From positions 1-51,492 of the forward strand of contig JAHDOI010000014.1 of assembly GCA_018434945.1 (NCBI GenBank): 51,492 nt of DNA, given 5' to 3'. The stretch is from Selenomonadales bacterium. Its GTDB lineage: Bacteria; Bacillota; Negativicutes; Sporomusales; UBA7701. A program made the position numbers and the translations under genes. Below are positions 26,169-35,597 of this stretch, piece by piece. Numbering within the stretch: the first letter of the stretch is position 1; every line of letters starts with the position of its first letter. The notes below the pieces were generated by a model. That model worked only from the letters and a program-made list of their open reading frames with translations. It did no database searches and had not been told where the DNA came from.

Positions 26169-27275
26169 TTGCTTGATAAGGCACTAAGATTCGTGATCAC
26201 GATCCTGGCAGCTGTCGCGGGACTAGTACTGGCCGACCGAATCATCCCGATCCTGGTCGCGTTCGTTAACCCCGAGTTCTTGCGTGTGGGCGTCTTCGGC
26301 ATCACGATGGCAACCATCCTGTCCTTCGCCTTCGGCGCAGTGGCGGGCGGACTGATAGGTTACCTGTTCTCGCCCGTTATCATCAAACGCTTGTGGCAGT
26401 TTACCTACTGGGTGGAAGCCAGACTGAACAAGATGCCAGTGTACGATGTGATTGCCGGCTCCCTGGGTTTAGCCGTCGGACTTATAATTTCTAATTTGTT
26501 AGGTTCCGCATTTCTGCCGATTCCCATCGTGGGCAAGTATGTTCCCGGTATCATCAGCATTGTCCTCGGGTATATCGGCATAAATGTCGCCATCCGCAAG
26601 CGGGAGGAGCTTTTTGGCCTGTTTTCCATGGTTCCATGGCTGGCCAAGGACAAAACGAAGGATAAGGCGTCGAATATCGCCCAGTACAAGATTCTTGACA
26701 CCAGCGTCATCATCGACGGGCGGATCGCCGATATTTGCAAGAGCGGCTTCATCGAAGGCACACTGCTCATCCCAGGGTTCGTACTCGAGGAGCTGCAGCA
26801 TATCGCCGATTCCTCCGACCTGCTGAAGCGCAACCGCGGCCGCCGCGGCCTGGACATCCTCAACCGCATCCAGAAGGAACTAGGCATGTATGTTCAGATC
26901 GACAACCGCGATTTCGACGATATCGCCGAGGTGGATTCCAAGCTGGTAAAACTCGGCCAGGTGCTCAAGGCCAAGATCGTGACCAACGACTATAACCTGA
27001 ACAAGGTCGCCGAGCTGCAGGGCGTGCCGGTGCTCAACATCAACGAACTGGCCAACGCGGTCAAACCGGTGGTGCTGCCCGGCGAGGAGATGGTCGTGCA
27101 TGTCGTCAAGGACGGCAAGGAGTTCGGCCAGGGCGTCGCGTACTTGGACGACGGCACGATGATCGTCGTCGACGGCGGTAAGCGCCATATCGGCGAGACG
27201 ATCGGCGTGCTGGTGACGTCTGTGCTGCAGACGGCCGCCGGCCGGATGATATTCGCCAAGCCGAAAGCGCTGTAG
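26169..27275 (+). CDS. yacL: YacL-type PIN/TRAM membrane protein
   Basis: A 368-residue protein with four transmembrane segments (about 1-140), then a PIN domain ([20 protein letters not shown], with the acidic DD/D residues of the RNase-H-like site near 180-300, [14 protein letters not shown]) and a C-terminal TRAM RNA-binding domain ([28 protein letters not shown]). This architecture is Bacillus YacL, placed between disA and ispD in many Firmicutes. It is predicted to be a membrane-tethered RNase. The start is TTG with GGAGGTGA 4 bases upstream. Confidence 0.92.
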   Translation: MLDKALRFVITILAAVAGLVLADRIIPILVAFVNPEFLRVGVFGITMATILSFAFGAVAGGLIGYLFSPVIIKRLWQFTYWVEARLNKMPVYDVIAGSLGLAVGLIISNLLGSAFLPIPIVGKYVPGIISIVLGYIGINVAIRKREELFGLFSMVPWLAKDKTKDKASNIAQYKILDTSVIIDGRIADICKSGFIEGTLLIPGFVLEELQHIADSSDLLKRNRGRRGLDILNRIQKELGMYVQIDNRDFDDIAEVDSKLVKLGQVLKAKIVTNDYNLNKVAELQGVPVLNINELANAVKPVVLPGEEMVVHVVKDGKEFGQGVAYLDDGTMIVVDGGKRHIGETIGVLVTSVLQTAAGRMIFAKPKAL

Positions 27276-27298
27276 GCAAAGCCCGACATGTCGCAGGT

Positions 27299-27335
27299 CG
27301 CAAACCGCAACCGGTTTGCGGCCTTATCTTTATTC
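27299..27335 (+). terminator. Probable terminator of yacL
   Basis: A 9-bp CGCAAACCG/CGGTTTGCG stem with a CAAC loop followed by GCCTTATCTTTATT; T-tract weak. Confidence 0.55.
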
Positions 27336-27429
27336 CCGGCGGGAGATGCCTTATAATGAAAAGAGCGGTTTCGATGATGTCGGGCGCAGATGCCGTGCGC
27401 CCTGAGATACCGGAAGGGGGACGGGACCT

Positions 27430-28596
27430 GTGGTGACTGCGATTGTCGCCGCCGCCGGCAGCGGCCGGCGGATGGGCAGGGAAGTCAATAAGGTGTATCT
27501 GCCGCTGGCCGGCCGGCCGATCCTGGCCCGCAGCGTCGCAGCGATAGCGGCCTGTCCGGAGGTGGACAGCCTGGTGGTGGTGGTCGCTCCCGGGGAAGAG
27601 GAGCAGGCCGCGTCAATTATCGCGCCGCTGGCGCTCGCCAAGCCCTGGCGGGTGGTGGCCGGCGGCGCCGAACGGCAGCATTCGGTCGCGAATGCGCTGG
27701 CCGCCGTGCCAGCCGCCGCGGATATCATCCTCATCCACGACGGCGCCCGGCCGCTCGTCGACACAGCCACCGTCGCCGCCGCCATCGCCGCGGCCCGCGA
27801 GTACGGGGCGGCGGGTGTCGCGGTCCCGGTCAAGGATACGATCAAGACGGTCGACGAGGCCGGCTGCATCGCCGCCACCCCCGACCGCAGCACCCTGTGG
27901 GCCATCCAGACACCGCAGGTTTTCGCCGCTCCTCTGCTGCGCGAGGCGTATGCGGCGGCGGCGGCCGCCGGCGTGCTGGCCACCGACGACGCCGCGCTGG
28001 TGGAGCGGCTGGGCCGCAAGGTCAGGATAGTGCCAGGCAGTTACCGCAATATCAAGATAACGACCCCGGAAGATATGATAATGGCTCAGGCGCTGTTAGA
28101 AAGCGAGGCGGAGAAAATGCGGCGAATAGGCATAGGCTATGACGTGCACCGCCTGGTGGCGGGCCGCCCCCTCGTCATCGGCGGCGTGGATATCCCCTGG
28201 GAGAAGGGCCTCGAAGGCCACTCGGACGCCGATGTCCTCCTCCACGCCATCAAGGACGCACTGCTCGGGGCGGCGGCTTTAGGCGACATCGGCCGCCATT
28301 TCCCCGACACCGACCCTGCCTACAAGGGCGCCTCCAGCCTCAGGCTGCTGGCCGCGGTGGGCGAAAAGCTGGCCGCCGCGGGCTGGCGCGCCGCCAATAT
28401 CGACGCTGTCGTCATCGCCGAGAAGCCTAAGCTCGCCCCCCACATTGCCGCGATGAACGCCAATATCGCCGCCGCGCTGGGCATCGCCGCCGGCCAGGTC
28501 AACGTCAAGGCCACGACCACCGAGGGGCTGGGCTTCACCGGGCGCCGCGAGGGCATCGCCGCCCAGGCGGTCGCGGCGATCGAGCCGGCCGGGTAA
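27430..28596 (+). CDS. ispDF: Bifunctional IspD/IspF isoprenoid enzyme
   Basis: A 388-residue fusion. Residues 1-227 are IspD ([13 protein letters not shown] nucleotide-binding loop, [24 protein letters not shown]), which joins CTP with methylerythritol phosphate. Residues about 230-388 are IspF ([10 protein letters not shown] with its metal-binding Asp and His, [49 protein letters not shown]), which makes the cyclic diphosphate. In many Firmicutes ispD and ispF are adjacent separate genes, here fused through MRRIGIGYD. The start is GTG; GTG 27433 is an equal alternative. GAAGGGGG lies upstream. Confidence 0.95.
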   Translation: MVTAIVAAAGSGRRMGREVNKVYLPLAGRPILARSVAAIAACPEVDSLVVVVAPGEEEQAASIIAPLALAKPWRVVAGGAERQHSVANALAAVPAAADIILIHDGARPLVDTATVAAAIAAAREYGAAGVAVPVKDTIKTVDEAGCIAATPDRSTLWAIQTPQVFAAPLLREAYAAAAAAGVLATDDAALVERLGRKVRIVPGSYRNIKITTPEDMIMAQALLESEAEKMRRIGIGYDVHRLVAGRPLVIGGVDIPWEKGLEGHSDADVLLHAIKDALLGAAALGDIGRHFPDTDPAYKGASSLRLLAAVGEKLAAAGWRAANIDAVVIAEKPKLAPHIAAMNANIAAALGIAAGQVNVKATTTEGLGFTGRREGIAAQAVAAIEPAG

Positions 28597-28680
28597 GGAC
28601 GGCATAAATACGGAGATTTGGCGCATACTATGCACAATCCTCGGCTTGCGTGCATATTAAGGATAGCGGGGGTGTGAAGT

Positions 28681-28953
28681 ATGGCCAGGATATTATGCGT
28701 TCTGCTGCTGGTGTTCGCGTTGCTCGCGCCGGCCACGGCCAGCGCCGCCGAATTCAACTTCAACATCGCCGTCAGCCGCCTGGACGACGGTACCACGACC
28801 GGCGAACTGTGGTTCAACGACCGGGTGGTATGGCGCCTGCGGATCGCAAGCGACGGCGCCCAGCCGGTGACGGGGCCCGCCGGGAGCGGGACGACGGTGG
28901 TGGTGCCGGAGGTGGCGGGCGGGATGTTTCTGCTCAAGGTCTACAATCAGTAA
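28681..28953 (+). CDS. Small secreted protein, unknown
   Basis: A 90-residue product with a clear signal peptide (ARILCVLLLVFALLAPATASA-AEF) followed by a short beta-rich domain (FNFNIAVSRLDDGTTTGELWFNDRVVWRLRIAS). No cysteines occur in the mature part. The ATG is preceded by GGGGGTGTGAAG. I do not recognise the family. It is the last gene before repeat B1 and a terminator. Confidence 0.55.
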   Translation: MARILCVLLLVFALLAPATASAAEFNFNIAVSRLDDGTTTGELWFNDRVVWRLRIASDGAQPVTGPAGSGTTVVVPEVAGGMFLLKVYNQ

Positions 28954-28974
28954 TGTGGGCGGCCGCATCATTGC

Positions 28975-29094
28975 AGGCCGTTGATAGACCCCATCTGCGG
29001 CGTTGGTCCTCAGAGCGCTTGCTAGCGTACGCCCGAGTACGCGTCGCGGTGCGCTCTTCCGGTCCGCCTTGCATCTGGGGCCTCTGAACGGCCT
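28975..29094 (-). repeat. Structured repeat family B, copy 1
   Basis: Outer arms AGGCCGTT/AACGGCCT (28975-28982, 29087-29094) enclose CCCCATCTGC ... GCATCTGGGG and an inner stem with GCGTAC/GTACGC. The orientation giving tandem G-A mismatches is the minus strand. Length 120 bp. Two other copies (38430, 40693) share this orientation. Confidence 0.85.
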
Positions 29095-29112
29095 GGCACA
29101 TTTCGAGGGGAG

Positions 29113-29142
29113 AGCACTTGCCTGGCAAGTGCTGTTTTGTTT
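29113..29142 (+). terminator. Terminator upstream of gltX
   Basis: AGCACTTG/CAAGTGCT stem around a CCTGG loop, then TTTTGTTTG. Confidence 0.75.
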
Positions 29143-29156
29143 GTACCAACTTTGGT

Positions 29157-29185
29157 TTGCGTATTGTTCCGATATGGATTAAAAT
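29157..29185 (+). promoter_or_regulatory. Promoter of gltX
   Basis: TTGCGT (29157-29162), 17-base spacer, TAAAAT (29180-29185). Confidence 0.55.
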
Positions 29186-29229
29186 ACTAAAAGAAACGAC
29201 AGACTCGCGGCATTAGGAGGCAATATACT

Positions 29230-30690
29230 ATGGACAAGCAACTAAGGGTGCGGTTCGCCCCCAGCCCGACCGGCCCCTTCCATATCGGCGGGGCCCGCTC
29301 GGCCCTGTTCAACTGGCTGCTGGCCCGCAAGGAGGGCGGCAAGTTCATCCTGCGTATCGAGGACACCGACCTGGAGCGGTCGACCCGCGAATCGGAGGAA
29401 AATATCAAGGAGGCGCTGCGCTGGCTCGGCATCGACTGGGACGAGGGCGTGGACGTGGGCGGCCCCTACGGCCCCTACCGCCAGACCGAGCGGCTCGGCA
29501 TCTACCGCGAATACACCGACAAGCTGCTGGCCGCCGGCCACGCCTACCACTGCTACTGCAGCGAGGAAGAGCTCGAAGCCGAGCGGCAGGCGCTGTCCGC
29601 CAAGGGCGAGACGCCCCGCTACCTCGGCCGCTGCCGGTCGCTGACCGACGCCGACCGGGCGCGGTTCGCCGCCGAAGGCCGCAAGGCGACCGTGCGGTTC
29701 AAGGTGCCGGAGAACAAGCAGATAATCTTCACCGACCTTGTCCGCGAAACCGTCAGCTTCGAGTCGAGCGGCATCGGCGACTTTGTCATTGTCAAATCGG
29801 ACGGCATCCCGGTTTACAACTACGCCGTCGTGCTCGACGACGCTCTCATGCACGTCACCCACGTCATCCGCGCCGAGGAGCACCTCTCCAACACCCCGCG
29901 CCAGATTCTCATCTACCAGGCCCTTGGGCTGCCTTTGCCCGAGTTCGGCCATATATCGCTCATCCTCGGCAAGGACCGCACCAAGATGAGCAAGCGCCAC
30001 GGCGCCACCTCGGTGGAGCAGTACAAGAGCCTCGGCTACCTTTCCGGGGCGCTCGTCAACTTCCTCGCCCTGCTCGGCTGGGCGCCGGAAGGCGAGGAGG
30101 AGATATTCAGCCGCGAGGAGCTGATTCAGAAGTTTTCGCTCGACAGGGTGGCCAAGAATCCGGCGGTCTTCGACGTCGACAAGCTCAACTGGCTCAACGC
30201 CCACTACCTCCGCCAGGCCGGCCCGTCCGTCATCACCGAACTCGCCCTGCCCCACCTCGAGGCGGCCGGCTACATCTCCCTGCCGCTGGCTGAAGAACAG
30301 CGGGCGTGGCTGGAGCAGGCGGTGGCCGTCGTCCAGGAGCATATCAGCTACGCCGCCCAGGCCGTCGACCACCTCGCCGTTTTCTTCAAGGATGAAGTCA
30401 CCCTCGAAAGCGACGAGGCGCGGGAAATCCTCCGCGACGCCGACATCCCGCAGGTCATGGCCGCCTTCCGCGAACGGCTGACCGCCCTGCCGGCCGTGGA
30501 CGACGCAGCGGTGAAGGGTGTGCTCAAGGGGATCGTCAAGGATTTCAAGCTGGGCGGCAACAAGGTCTATATGCCTGTCCGCGTGGCCCTCACCGGCCAG
30601 GCCCACGGCCCCGACCTCATCCGCCTGATCGTGCTGCTCGGCCGGGAGAGGGTGCTGGCCCGGATGGAAAGGACTCTCGCCGCCGTATAG
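29230..30690 (+). CDS. gltX: Glutamate--tRNA ligase
   Basis: A 486-residue class I aminoacyl-tRNA synthetase: the HIGH-type motif SPTGPFHIGGARSALFN near residue 10, the KMSKS-type KMSKRHGAT near 245, and the glutamyl-type VRFAPSPTGP, FTDLVRE and NYAVVLDDALMHVTHVIRAEEHLSNTPRQ blocks. It charges tRNA-Glu (and probably tRNA-Gln for later amidation). GGAGG precedes the ATG by 8 bases. Own promoter; followed by the cysteine T-box. Confidence 0.97.
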   Translation: MDKQLRVRFAPSPTGPFHIGGARSALFNWLLARKEGGKFILRIEDTDLERSTRESEENIKEALRWLGIDWDEGVDVGGPYGPYRQTERLGIYREYTDKLLAAGHAYHCYCSEEELEAERQALSAKGETPRYLGRCRSLTDADRARFAAEGRKATVRFKVPENKQIIFTDLVRETVSFESSGIGDFVIVKSDGIPVYNYAVVLDDALMHVTHVIRAEEHLSNTPRQILIYQALGLPLPEFGHISLILGKDRTKMSKRHGATSVEQYKSLGYLSGALVNFLALLGWAPEGEEEIFSREELIQKFSLDRVAKNPAVFDVDKLNWLNAHYLRQAGPSVITELALPHLEAAGYISLPLAEEQRAWLEQAVAVVQEHISYAAQAVDHLAVFFKDEVTLESDEAREILRDADIPQVMAAFRERLTALPAVDDAAVKGVLKGIVKDFKLGGNKVYMPVRVALTGQAHGPDLIRLIVLLGRERVLARMERTLAAV

Positions 30691-30721
30691 GGGCGGCAGT
30701 CTAAAAAGTCCATCTGCGGCG

Positions 30722-30751
30722 TTGACAACAACGCTTGTCCCCCTCTATAAT
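30722..30751 (+). promoter_or_regulatory. Promoter of the cysE-cysS operon
   Basis: TTGACA (30722-30727), 18-base spacer and consensus TATAAT (30746-30751). The -35 abuts a fragment of repeat B (CCATCTGCGGCGTTG). Confidence 0.8.
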
Positions 30752-30757
30752 GTGAAT

Positions 30758-31021
30758 ATAAGTTAAAGGCAATAAAACCTATCAAAATACTATGAAATGC
30801 GAGGATCGGGAGAAGTAGGCGCACACCACCCGGCAGAGAGGTACCGTCACAGGCTGCGAGCGGTACCGGGAGCGGCGCGACCGAAATGCCCCCGTGAGCA
30901 GGACGGCGGAAAGACAGTATGCCGTCCCGGCCGCCGCCGTTAACGGAGCGAGAGGGGCGCGCCCGCGCCCGAAACAGAGTGGAACCACGGAGCCACCGTC
31001 TCTGAGAGACGGTGGTTTTTT
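30758..31021 (+). promoter_or_regulatory. T-box leader, cysteine specific
   Basis: A tRNA-sensing T-box in front of cysE. Visible parts: AGTA (30814-30817) of the stem I S-turn, a 3' specifier-loop segment GAAA-TGC (Cys codon TGC at 30887-30889), the T-box core GTGGAACCACGG (30979-30990) and a perfect 10-bp terminator stem CCACCGTCTC/GAGACGGTGG with six T residues (30993-31021). Uncharged tRNA-Cys should favour the antiterminator, switching on cysE-cysS when cysteine is short. Confidence 0.9.
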
Positions 31022-31070
31022 GCCGTCAACCAGAAAGCGGCTGATTTCTGACGCAAGAGAGGGGAACAAT

Positions 31071-31754
31071 ATGTTCGCACGCCTGAAAAAGGATATCCAG
31101 GCCGTTTTCGAGCGCGACCCGGCCGCCAAGAGCGCGCTCGAGGTCGTTCTCTGCTACCCCGGCCTTCACGCCATCTGGGCCCACCGCCTCGCCCACCGCC
31201 TTTACACGCGCGGCTGGGTGGTGCTGCCGCGCTTCATCTCCAACTTCGCCCGCTTCCTCACCGGCATCGAGATCCACCCCGGCGCGAAGATCGGCGAGGG
31301 GCTGTTTATCGACCACGGCATGGGGGTGGTCATCGGCGAGACGGCCGAGGTCGGCAACAATGTCACTCTCTACCAGGGAGTGACGCTCGGCGGCACCGGC
31401 AAGGAGAAGGGCAAGCGCCATCCCACCATCGGCGACAACGTCGTCGTCGCCACCGGCGCCAAAGTGCTCGGCTCGTTCACCGTCGGCGCGAATTCGAAGA
31501 TCGGCGCGGGGTCGGTGGTGCTGAGCGCCGTGCCGCCCAATTCGACTGTCGTCGGCATCCCCGGCAAGGTGGTCGTCAAGGACGGCTGCAAGGTATTGTC
31601 GGACGCGGCGGCGAATATAGACCTGAATCACGACAACCTCCCCGACCCCGAGGGCGAAATGCTGCTCTGCCTCCACCGGCACCTGGCCAGGCTGGAGCAG
31701 CGGGTGGTCCAGTTAGAAGAGGAGCTGAAGAACCGTGACCCTGAGAGTGTATAA
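31071..31754 (+). CDS. cysE: Serine O-acetyltransferase
   Basis: A 227-residue enzyme with a helical N-terminal part ([15 protein letters not shown]) and a left-handed beta-helix of hexapeptide repeats ([51 protein letters not shown]). The catalytic His is in IDHGMG. It makes O-acetylserine for cysteine synthesis. GAGAGGGGAA precedes the ATG. Under control of the cysteine T-box; overlaps cysS by 20 bases. The C-terminal tail ends in a coiled stretch. Confidence 0.95.
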   Translation: MFARLKKDIQAVFERDPAAKSALEVVLCYPGLHAIWAHRLAHRLYTRGWVVLPRFISNFARFLTGIEIHPGAKIGEGLFIDHGMGVVIGETAEVGNNVTLYQGVTLGGTGKEKGKRHPTIGDNVVVATGAKVLGSFTVGANSKIGAGSVVLSAVPPNSTVVGIPGKVVVKDGCKVLSDAAANIDLNHDNLPDPEGEMLLCLHRHLARLEQRVVQLEEELKNRDPESV

Positions 31755-33207
31755 CAGCCTGACCAAGAAGAAGGAAGAATTCGTCCCGGTGGAGCCGGGC
31801 AAGGTCAAGATGTACGTCTGCGGCGTGACGCCCTACAACCATCCCCACATCGGCAACGCCCGCCCGTTCGTCACCTGGGACGTAATCCGCCGCTACCTCG
31901 AGCACAAGGATTACGCCGTCCGCCATATCCAGAACTTCACCGACGTGGACGACAAGATCATAAACGCCGCCAACGCCGAGGGAGTCACCTGGGACATTAT
32001 CGCCGACCGCTATATCAAGGCCTACTTCGAGGTCATGGATAAGCTCAACATCCGCCGTGCCCACCTTTATCCGACCGTATCGGGCCATATGGCCGAGATC
32101 ATCGCCATGATCGAAAAACTCATCGCCGACGGCTACGCGTATGTCGTCGACGGCGACGTCTACTACAGCGTGGAGAAGTTCGCCGACTACGGCAAGCTGT
32201 CCGGCCGCAGCCTCGACGATATGAAAGCCGGGGCGCGGGTCGATGTCGACGAGCGCAAGTCCCACCCGATGGATTTCGCCCTGTGGAAGAGCGCCAAGCC
32301 CGGCGAGCCTTCATGGGAGAGCCCGTGGGGCCCCGGCCGGCCCGGCTGGCACATCGAGTGCTCGGCGATGTCGGCCAAATACCTCGGCCACGGCTTCGAC
32401 TTCCACGGCGGCGGCAGCGACCTCGTCTTCCCCCACCACGAGAACGAGATCGCCCAGTCCGAGGCTTTCGCCGGCGGCGGCCCCTTTGTCCGCTACTGGC
32501 TGCACAACGGCTTCATCACCGTCAACGAGGAGAAGATGTCCAAGTCGCTCGGCAACTTCTTCCTGGTCAAGGATATCCTCGCCCACTACCCGCCCGAGGT
32601 GCTGCGCTTCTTCATCCTCTCCACCCACTACCGCAGCCCGCTCAATTTCAGCGACGAACAGCTGGCCGAGGCCGGCCGCGGTCTGGATAGGCTGCGCGCC
32701 GCGGTCGACAATATGAAATATCTCGCCGGCACCACCGTGGCCCGCGGGGGAAGCGACGCCTCCCAGGCGCTGCTGGCCGCCGCCGCCCGGGCGAGGGCCG
32801 ACTTCGACGCCGCCATGGACGACGACTTCAACACCGCGCTGGCCATCAGCGTTCTCCACGGCCTGGCCAAGGAGATCAATATCTACTACAGCGCCGTCAT
32901 GGCAGGGAAAGTCCCCGTGGCCGGCGAAGCAATAGCCTCAGTGCAGGCCGCCTACTACGAGCTGGCCGATATCCTCGGCCTGCTGGTGGCCGAGCGGATG
33001 GGGGGCTCCCCCGACGTCGTCGGCGCGGCGCCTGTCCAGGATACCACCGCCCCCGCCCTCCTCGACCTCATCGTCGAGATCCGCCAGGAGGCCCGCGCCA
33101 AGAAGGACTGGGCGACCGCCGACCGCATCCGCGACCGGCTGGGCGAGCTGGGCTACGTCATCGAGGATTCTCCTCAGGGAGCAAGGTGGAAGAAACGTGA
33201 AGTTTGA
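31735..33207 (+). CDS. cysS: Cysteine--tRNA ligase
   Basis: A 490-residue class I synthetase: zinc/active-site start [20 protein letters not shown] (HIGN), the cysteinyl-specific [10 protein letters not shown] with zinc Cys/His ligands, [12 protein letters not shown] and KMSKS in [12 protein letters not shown], then an anticodon-binding helical C-terminus. GTG start. It charges tRNA-Cys; its coupling to cysE behind one Cys T-box means charging and synthesis rise together. Confidence 0.97.
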   Translation: MTLRVYNSLTKKKEEFVPVEPGKVKMYVCGVTPYNHPHIGNARPFVTWDVIRRYLEHKDYAVRHIQNFTDVDDKIINAANAEGVTWDIIADRYIKAYFEVMDKLNIRRAHLYPTVSGHMAEIIAMIEKLIADGYAYVVDGDVYYSVEKFADYGKLSGRSLDDMKAGARVDVDERKSHPMDFALWKSAKPGEPSWESPWGPGRPGWHIECSAMSAKYLGHGFDFHGGGSDLVFPHHENEIAQSEAFAGGGPFVRYWLHNGFITVNEEKMSKSLGNFFLVKDILAHYPPEVLRFFILSTHYRSPLNFSDEQLAEAGRGLDRLRAAVDNMKYLAGTTVARGGSDASQALLAAAARARADFDAAMDDDFNTALAISVLHGLAKEINIYYSAVMAGKVPVAGEAIASVQAAYYELADILGLLVAERMGGSPDVVGAAPVQDTTAPALLDLIVEIRQEARAKKDWATADRIRDRLGELGYVIEDSPQGARWKKREV

Positions 33208-33694
33208 CCAGTTTGAGCTGCTGGCTGCCAGGACGTTCGGCGACCTGGGCGCTGACGGCGTGCCGCAGACCAGGTTTGCGGACGTCGACGCCAGGGCCCT
33301 TCACCCGCTGGTGCTCGCTTATATCGGCGACGCCTACTTCAACCTCTATGTGCGCACAAGGCTGCTGGCCTTCGAGCAGAGCCGCGTGCGGGTGCTGCAC
33401 GGCCACGGGGCGAGGATGGTGTCGGCGACACTGCAGGCCCACGCGCTCAGGGCGCTGGAGGGCGGCCTGAGCGCGGACGAGCTGGCCGTGGTGAAGCGCG
33501 GCCGCAACGCCAAGTCGACGGTGCCCAAGAGCGCCTCGGTGGGCGACTACCGCGCCAGCACCGGGTTCGAGGCCCTGCTTGGATACCTTTATCTCAGCGG
33601 CGACGAGGCGCGGCTGAGGGCACTCGCCGGTGAGGCATTTGTCGTTATTTCCCGGAAATTATCGAATCCGGACGGAAGTGGGGAAGAGAAATGA
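33197..33694 (+). CDS. mrnC: Mini-ribonuclease III
   Basis: A 165-residue half-size RNase III domain without dsRNA-binding domain: [22 protein letters not shown] contains the catalytic acidic residue, and [38 protein letters not shown] the second signature. Mini-III matures 23S rRNA in Bacillus. GTG start inside the last codons of cysS (11-base overlap); the end overlaps thyX by 4 bases. Confidence 0.95.
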   Translation: MKFDQFELLAARTFGDLGADGVPQTRFADVDARALHPLVLAYIGDAYFNLYVRTRLLAFEQSRVRVLHGHGARMVSATLQAHALRALEGGLSADELAVVKRGRNAKSTVPKSASVGDYRASTGFEALLGYLYLSGDEARLRALAGEAFVVISRKLSNPDGSGEEK

Positions 33695-34371
33695 AGGTCA
33701 AACTCATCTGTAACACCCCCGAACCCGAGCGCACGGTGGCCATGTCGGCCCGCCTCTGCTATTCGGCGGTCGGCGCCGAGCAGCTTGTCGAGAAGATGTC
33801 GCCCGAGCAGGTGGCCAAGCTGGTCGACAAGATCGTCGAGATGGGGCATCTGTCCACATTCGAGCACGCCAGCTTCACCTTCGCCGTCGAGGGCGTGTCG
33901 CGGGTGCTGACCCACCAGCTCGTCCGTCACCGCATCGCTTCGTATTCCCAGCAGTCTCAGCGCTACGTCAAGGAGCACGACTTCGAATACATAGTGCCGC
34001 CGTCGGTGGCGGCCAACCCGCAGGCGGCCGCCAAGTTCGCCGCCGTCATGGATCAGATCCGCGTCGCCTACGACGAGCTCGCCGCTCTCGGCGTCCACCA
34101 GGAGGACGCCCGCTATGTGCTCGCCAACGCCACCGAGACCAAGATCGTCGTCACCATGAACGCCCGCTCGCTGCTGCATTTCTTCGAGCTGCGCTGCTGC
34201 ACGCGCGCCCAGTGGGAGATCCGCCGCCTGGCTGAGGCGATGCTGGCCGAAGTCCGCAAGGTCGCGCCGCACCTGTTTTCCAAGGCGGGGCCGACGTGCG
34301 TGACGCAGGGTATTTGTGGCGAAGGGGATTTGTCTTGCGGCCGCTTGGCGGCGATGCAGAAAAAAGGCTAA
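33691..34371 (+). CDS. thyX: Flavin-dependent thymidylate synthase
   Basis: A 226-residue ThyX. It carries the ThyX signature [14 protein letters not shown] (RHRx7S) and the FAD-binding surroundings [26 protein letters not shown], with [22 protein letters not shown] near the C-terminus. It makes dTMP from dUMP using NADPH, FAD and methylene-tetrahydrofolate. Overlapping start (ATGA) with mrnC. A terminator follows directly. Confidence 0.97.
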   Translation: MKVKLICNTPEPERTVAMSARLCYSAVGAEQLVEKMSPEQVAKLVDKIVEMGHLSTFEHASFTFAVEGVSRVLTHQLVRHRIASYSQQSQRYVKEHDFEYIVPPSVAANPQAAAKFAAVMDQIRVAYDELAALGVHQEDARYVLANATETKIVVTMNARSLLHFFELRCCTRAQWEIRRLAEAMLAEVRKVAPHLFSKAGPTCVTQGICGEGDLSCGRLAAMQKKG

Positions 34372-34394
34372 CCGGGGATACCCCCGGTTTCTTT
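34371..34394 (+). terminator. Terminator of the cysE-thyX operon
   Basis: ACCGGGG/CCCCCGGT stem with a 3-base loop and TTTCTTT, beginning at the last base of the thyX stop. Confidence 0.75.
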
Positions 34395-34465
34395 GTAGGT
34401 ACGCGGTGGCTGGGGGGGCCGGCGTCCCCGGCATTGGGACATTCAGGAGGAGGAGAACGCAGGCT

Positions 34466-34780
34466 GTGCGCCGGAGCTCCGGCCGAACGCGCCGTAAGCA
34501 GACACACGACGCTTCAGCGGCGATGTGATCGCTTATGCCTGTAAGGCGAAGGCTTGCGCCGACACAGCCGTACCGTCGCCAACTGTCATCCGTGACAGAT
34601 GGCTCCTCGCCCGTCCGTCCATGGACAGGCGTACGTTCGTGTTACCGGCCAGCTTCGCCAACGGCGCGTAACGGCCTTCGCAACGACGCCTACGCCTGCG
34701 TTCTCCGCCGCCCGCAGCGCGTGGGTAACCCAATGCCGGGAACGACGCATAGCGTGATGGTTTCCGCGAGTTGTTATCAC
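34466..34780 (+). repeat. Dispersed structured repeat, family A, copy 2
   Basis: Homologous to copies at 8729 and 44235. Hairpins CTGTCA-TCCG-TGACAG (34583-34598) and CGCCCGTCC-GTCCAT-GGACAGGCG (34608-34631, one C-A mismatch) replace different stem sequences at the same positions in the other copies. The 3' part is longer than copy 1 by about 60 bases and ends in the same TTGTTATCAC. Confidence 0.8.
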
Positions 34781-34854
34781 CAAAACACTCATAAACACCC
34801 GCCCATTGGGCAAATAATAAAAGGCCGCTTCGTCGCGGCATGGGGGTCAGAGGA

Positions 34855-35592
34855 ATGAGCGAAGAATTCGTCGCCGGGCGTAACAGCGTCCTCGAAGTGC
34901 TGAAGAGCGGCCGGCCGGTCAACAAGGTGCTGGTGGCCAAAGGCGAGCGGCAGGGCTCGCTGCGGGAGATAGTCGGCCAGGCCAAGGCCAGGGGGCTGGT
35001 CGTCCAGGAGGTCGACGCCGCCAAGCTGGCGGAGCTGAGTGGCGGCATGCGCCACCAGGGGGTCGTCGCCATGGTGCCGCCGGTGGCCTACGCCGAGGTC
35101 GAGGATATCCTCGCTAAGGCACGCGGCCTGGGTGAACCGCCGTTCATCGTCCTGCTCGACGAACTGGAGGACCCCCACAACCTCGGCGCCATCCTCCGCA
35201 CCTGCGACGCCGCCGGCGCCCACGGCGTCCTCATCCCCAAGCGGCGCAGCGCCCCCCTGTCGGCGGCCGTCGCCAAGACCTCGGCCGGGGCGGTCGAGTA
35301 TGTGCCGGTCGCCAGGATCGGCAATGTCGTCCAGGCCATCGAGGCGTTAAAGAAAGAGGGTTTATGGGTTGTCGGCGCCGATATGGACGGCGACCGGCCG
35401 TACTACCGGGCCGACCTCAAAGGACCGATCCTGCTGGTGGTGGGCGGTGAAGGCCGCGGCCTCGGCCGGTTGGCGAAGGAGGCGTGCGATTTCCTTGTAC
35501 GCATCCCGATGAAAGGGCAGATCACGTCTTTAAACGCGTCTGTCGCGTGCTCTTTATTGTTGTACGAAGTTTATCGGCAGAGGGAGTCTTGA
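34855..35592 (+). CDS. rlmB: 23S rRNA 2'-O-methyltransferase (RlmB/SpoU family)
   Basis: A 245-residue SPOUT methyltransferase: N-terminal L30e-like substrate-binding domain (FVAGRNSVLEVLKSGRPVNKVLVAKG) and the knotted domain motifs LLDELEDPHNLGAILRTCDAAG, LVVGGEGRGLGRL and IPMKGQITSLNASVA. It methylates a ribose in 23S rRNA. The start at 34855 has GGGGGT 7 bases upstream; an upstream ATG at 34840 lacks a site. Operon with vanW-like gene and yacP. Confidence 0.93.
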   Translation: MSEEFVAGRNSVLEVLKSGRPVNKVLVAKGERQGSLREIVGQAKARGLVVQEVDAAKLAELSGGMRHQGVVAMVPPVAYAEVEDILAKARGLGEPPFIVLLDELEDPHNLGAILRTCDAAGAHGVLIPKRRSAPLSAAVAKTSAGAVEYVPVARIGNVVQAIEALKKEGLWVVGADMDGDRPYYRADLKGPILLVVGGEGRGLGRLAKEACDFLVRIPMKGQITSLNASVACSLLLYEVYRQRES

Positions 35593-35597
35593 ACTGA

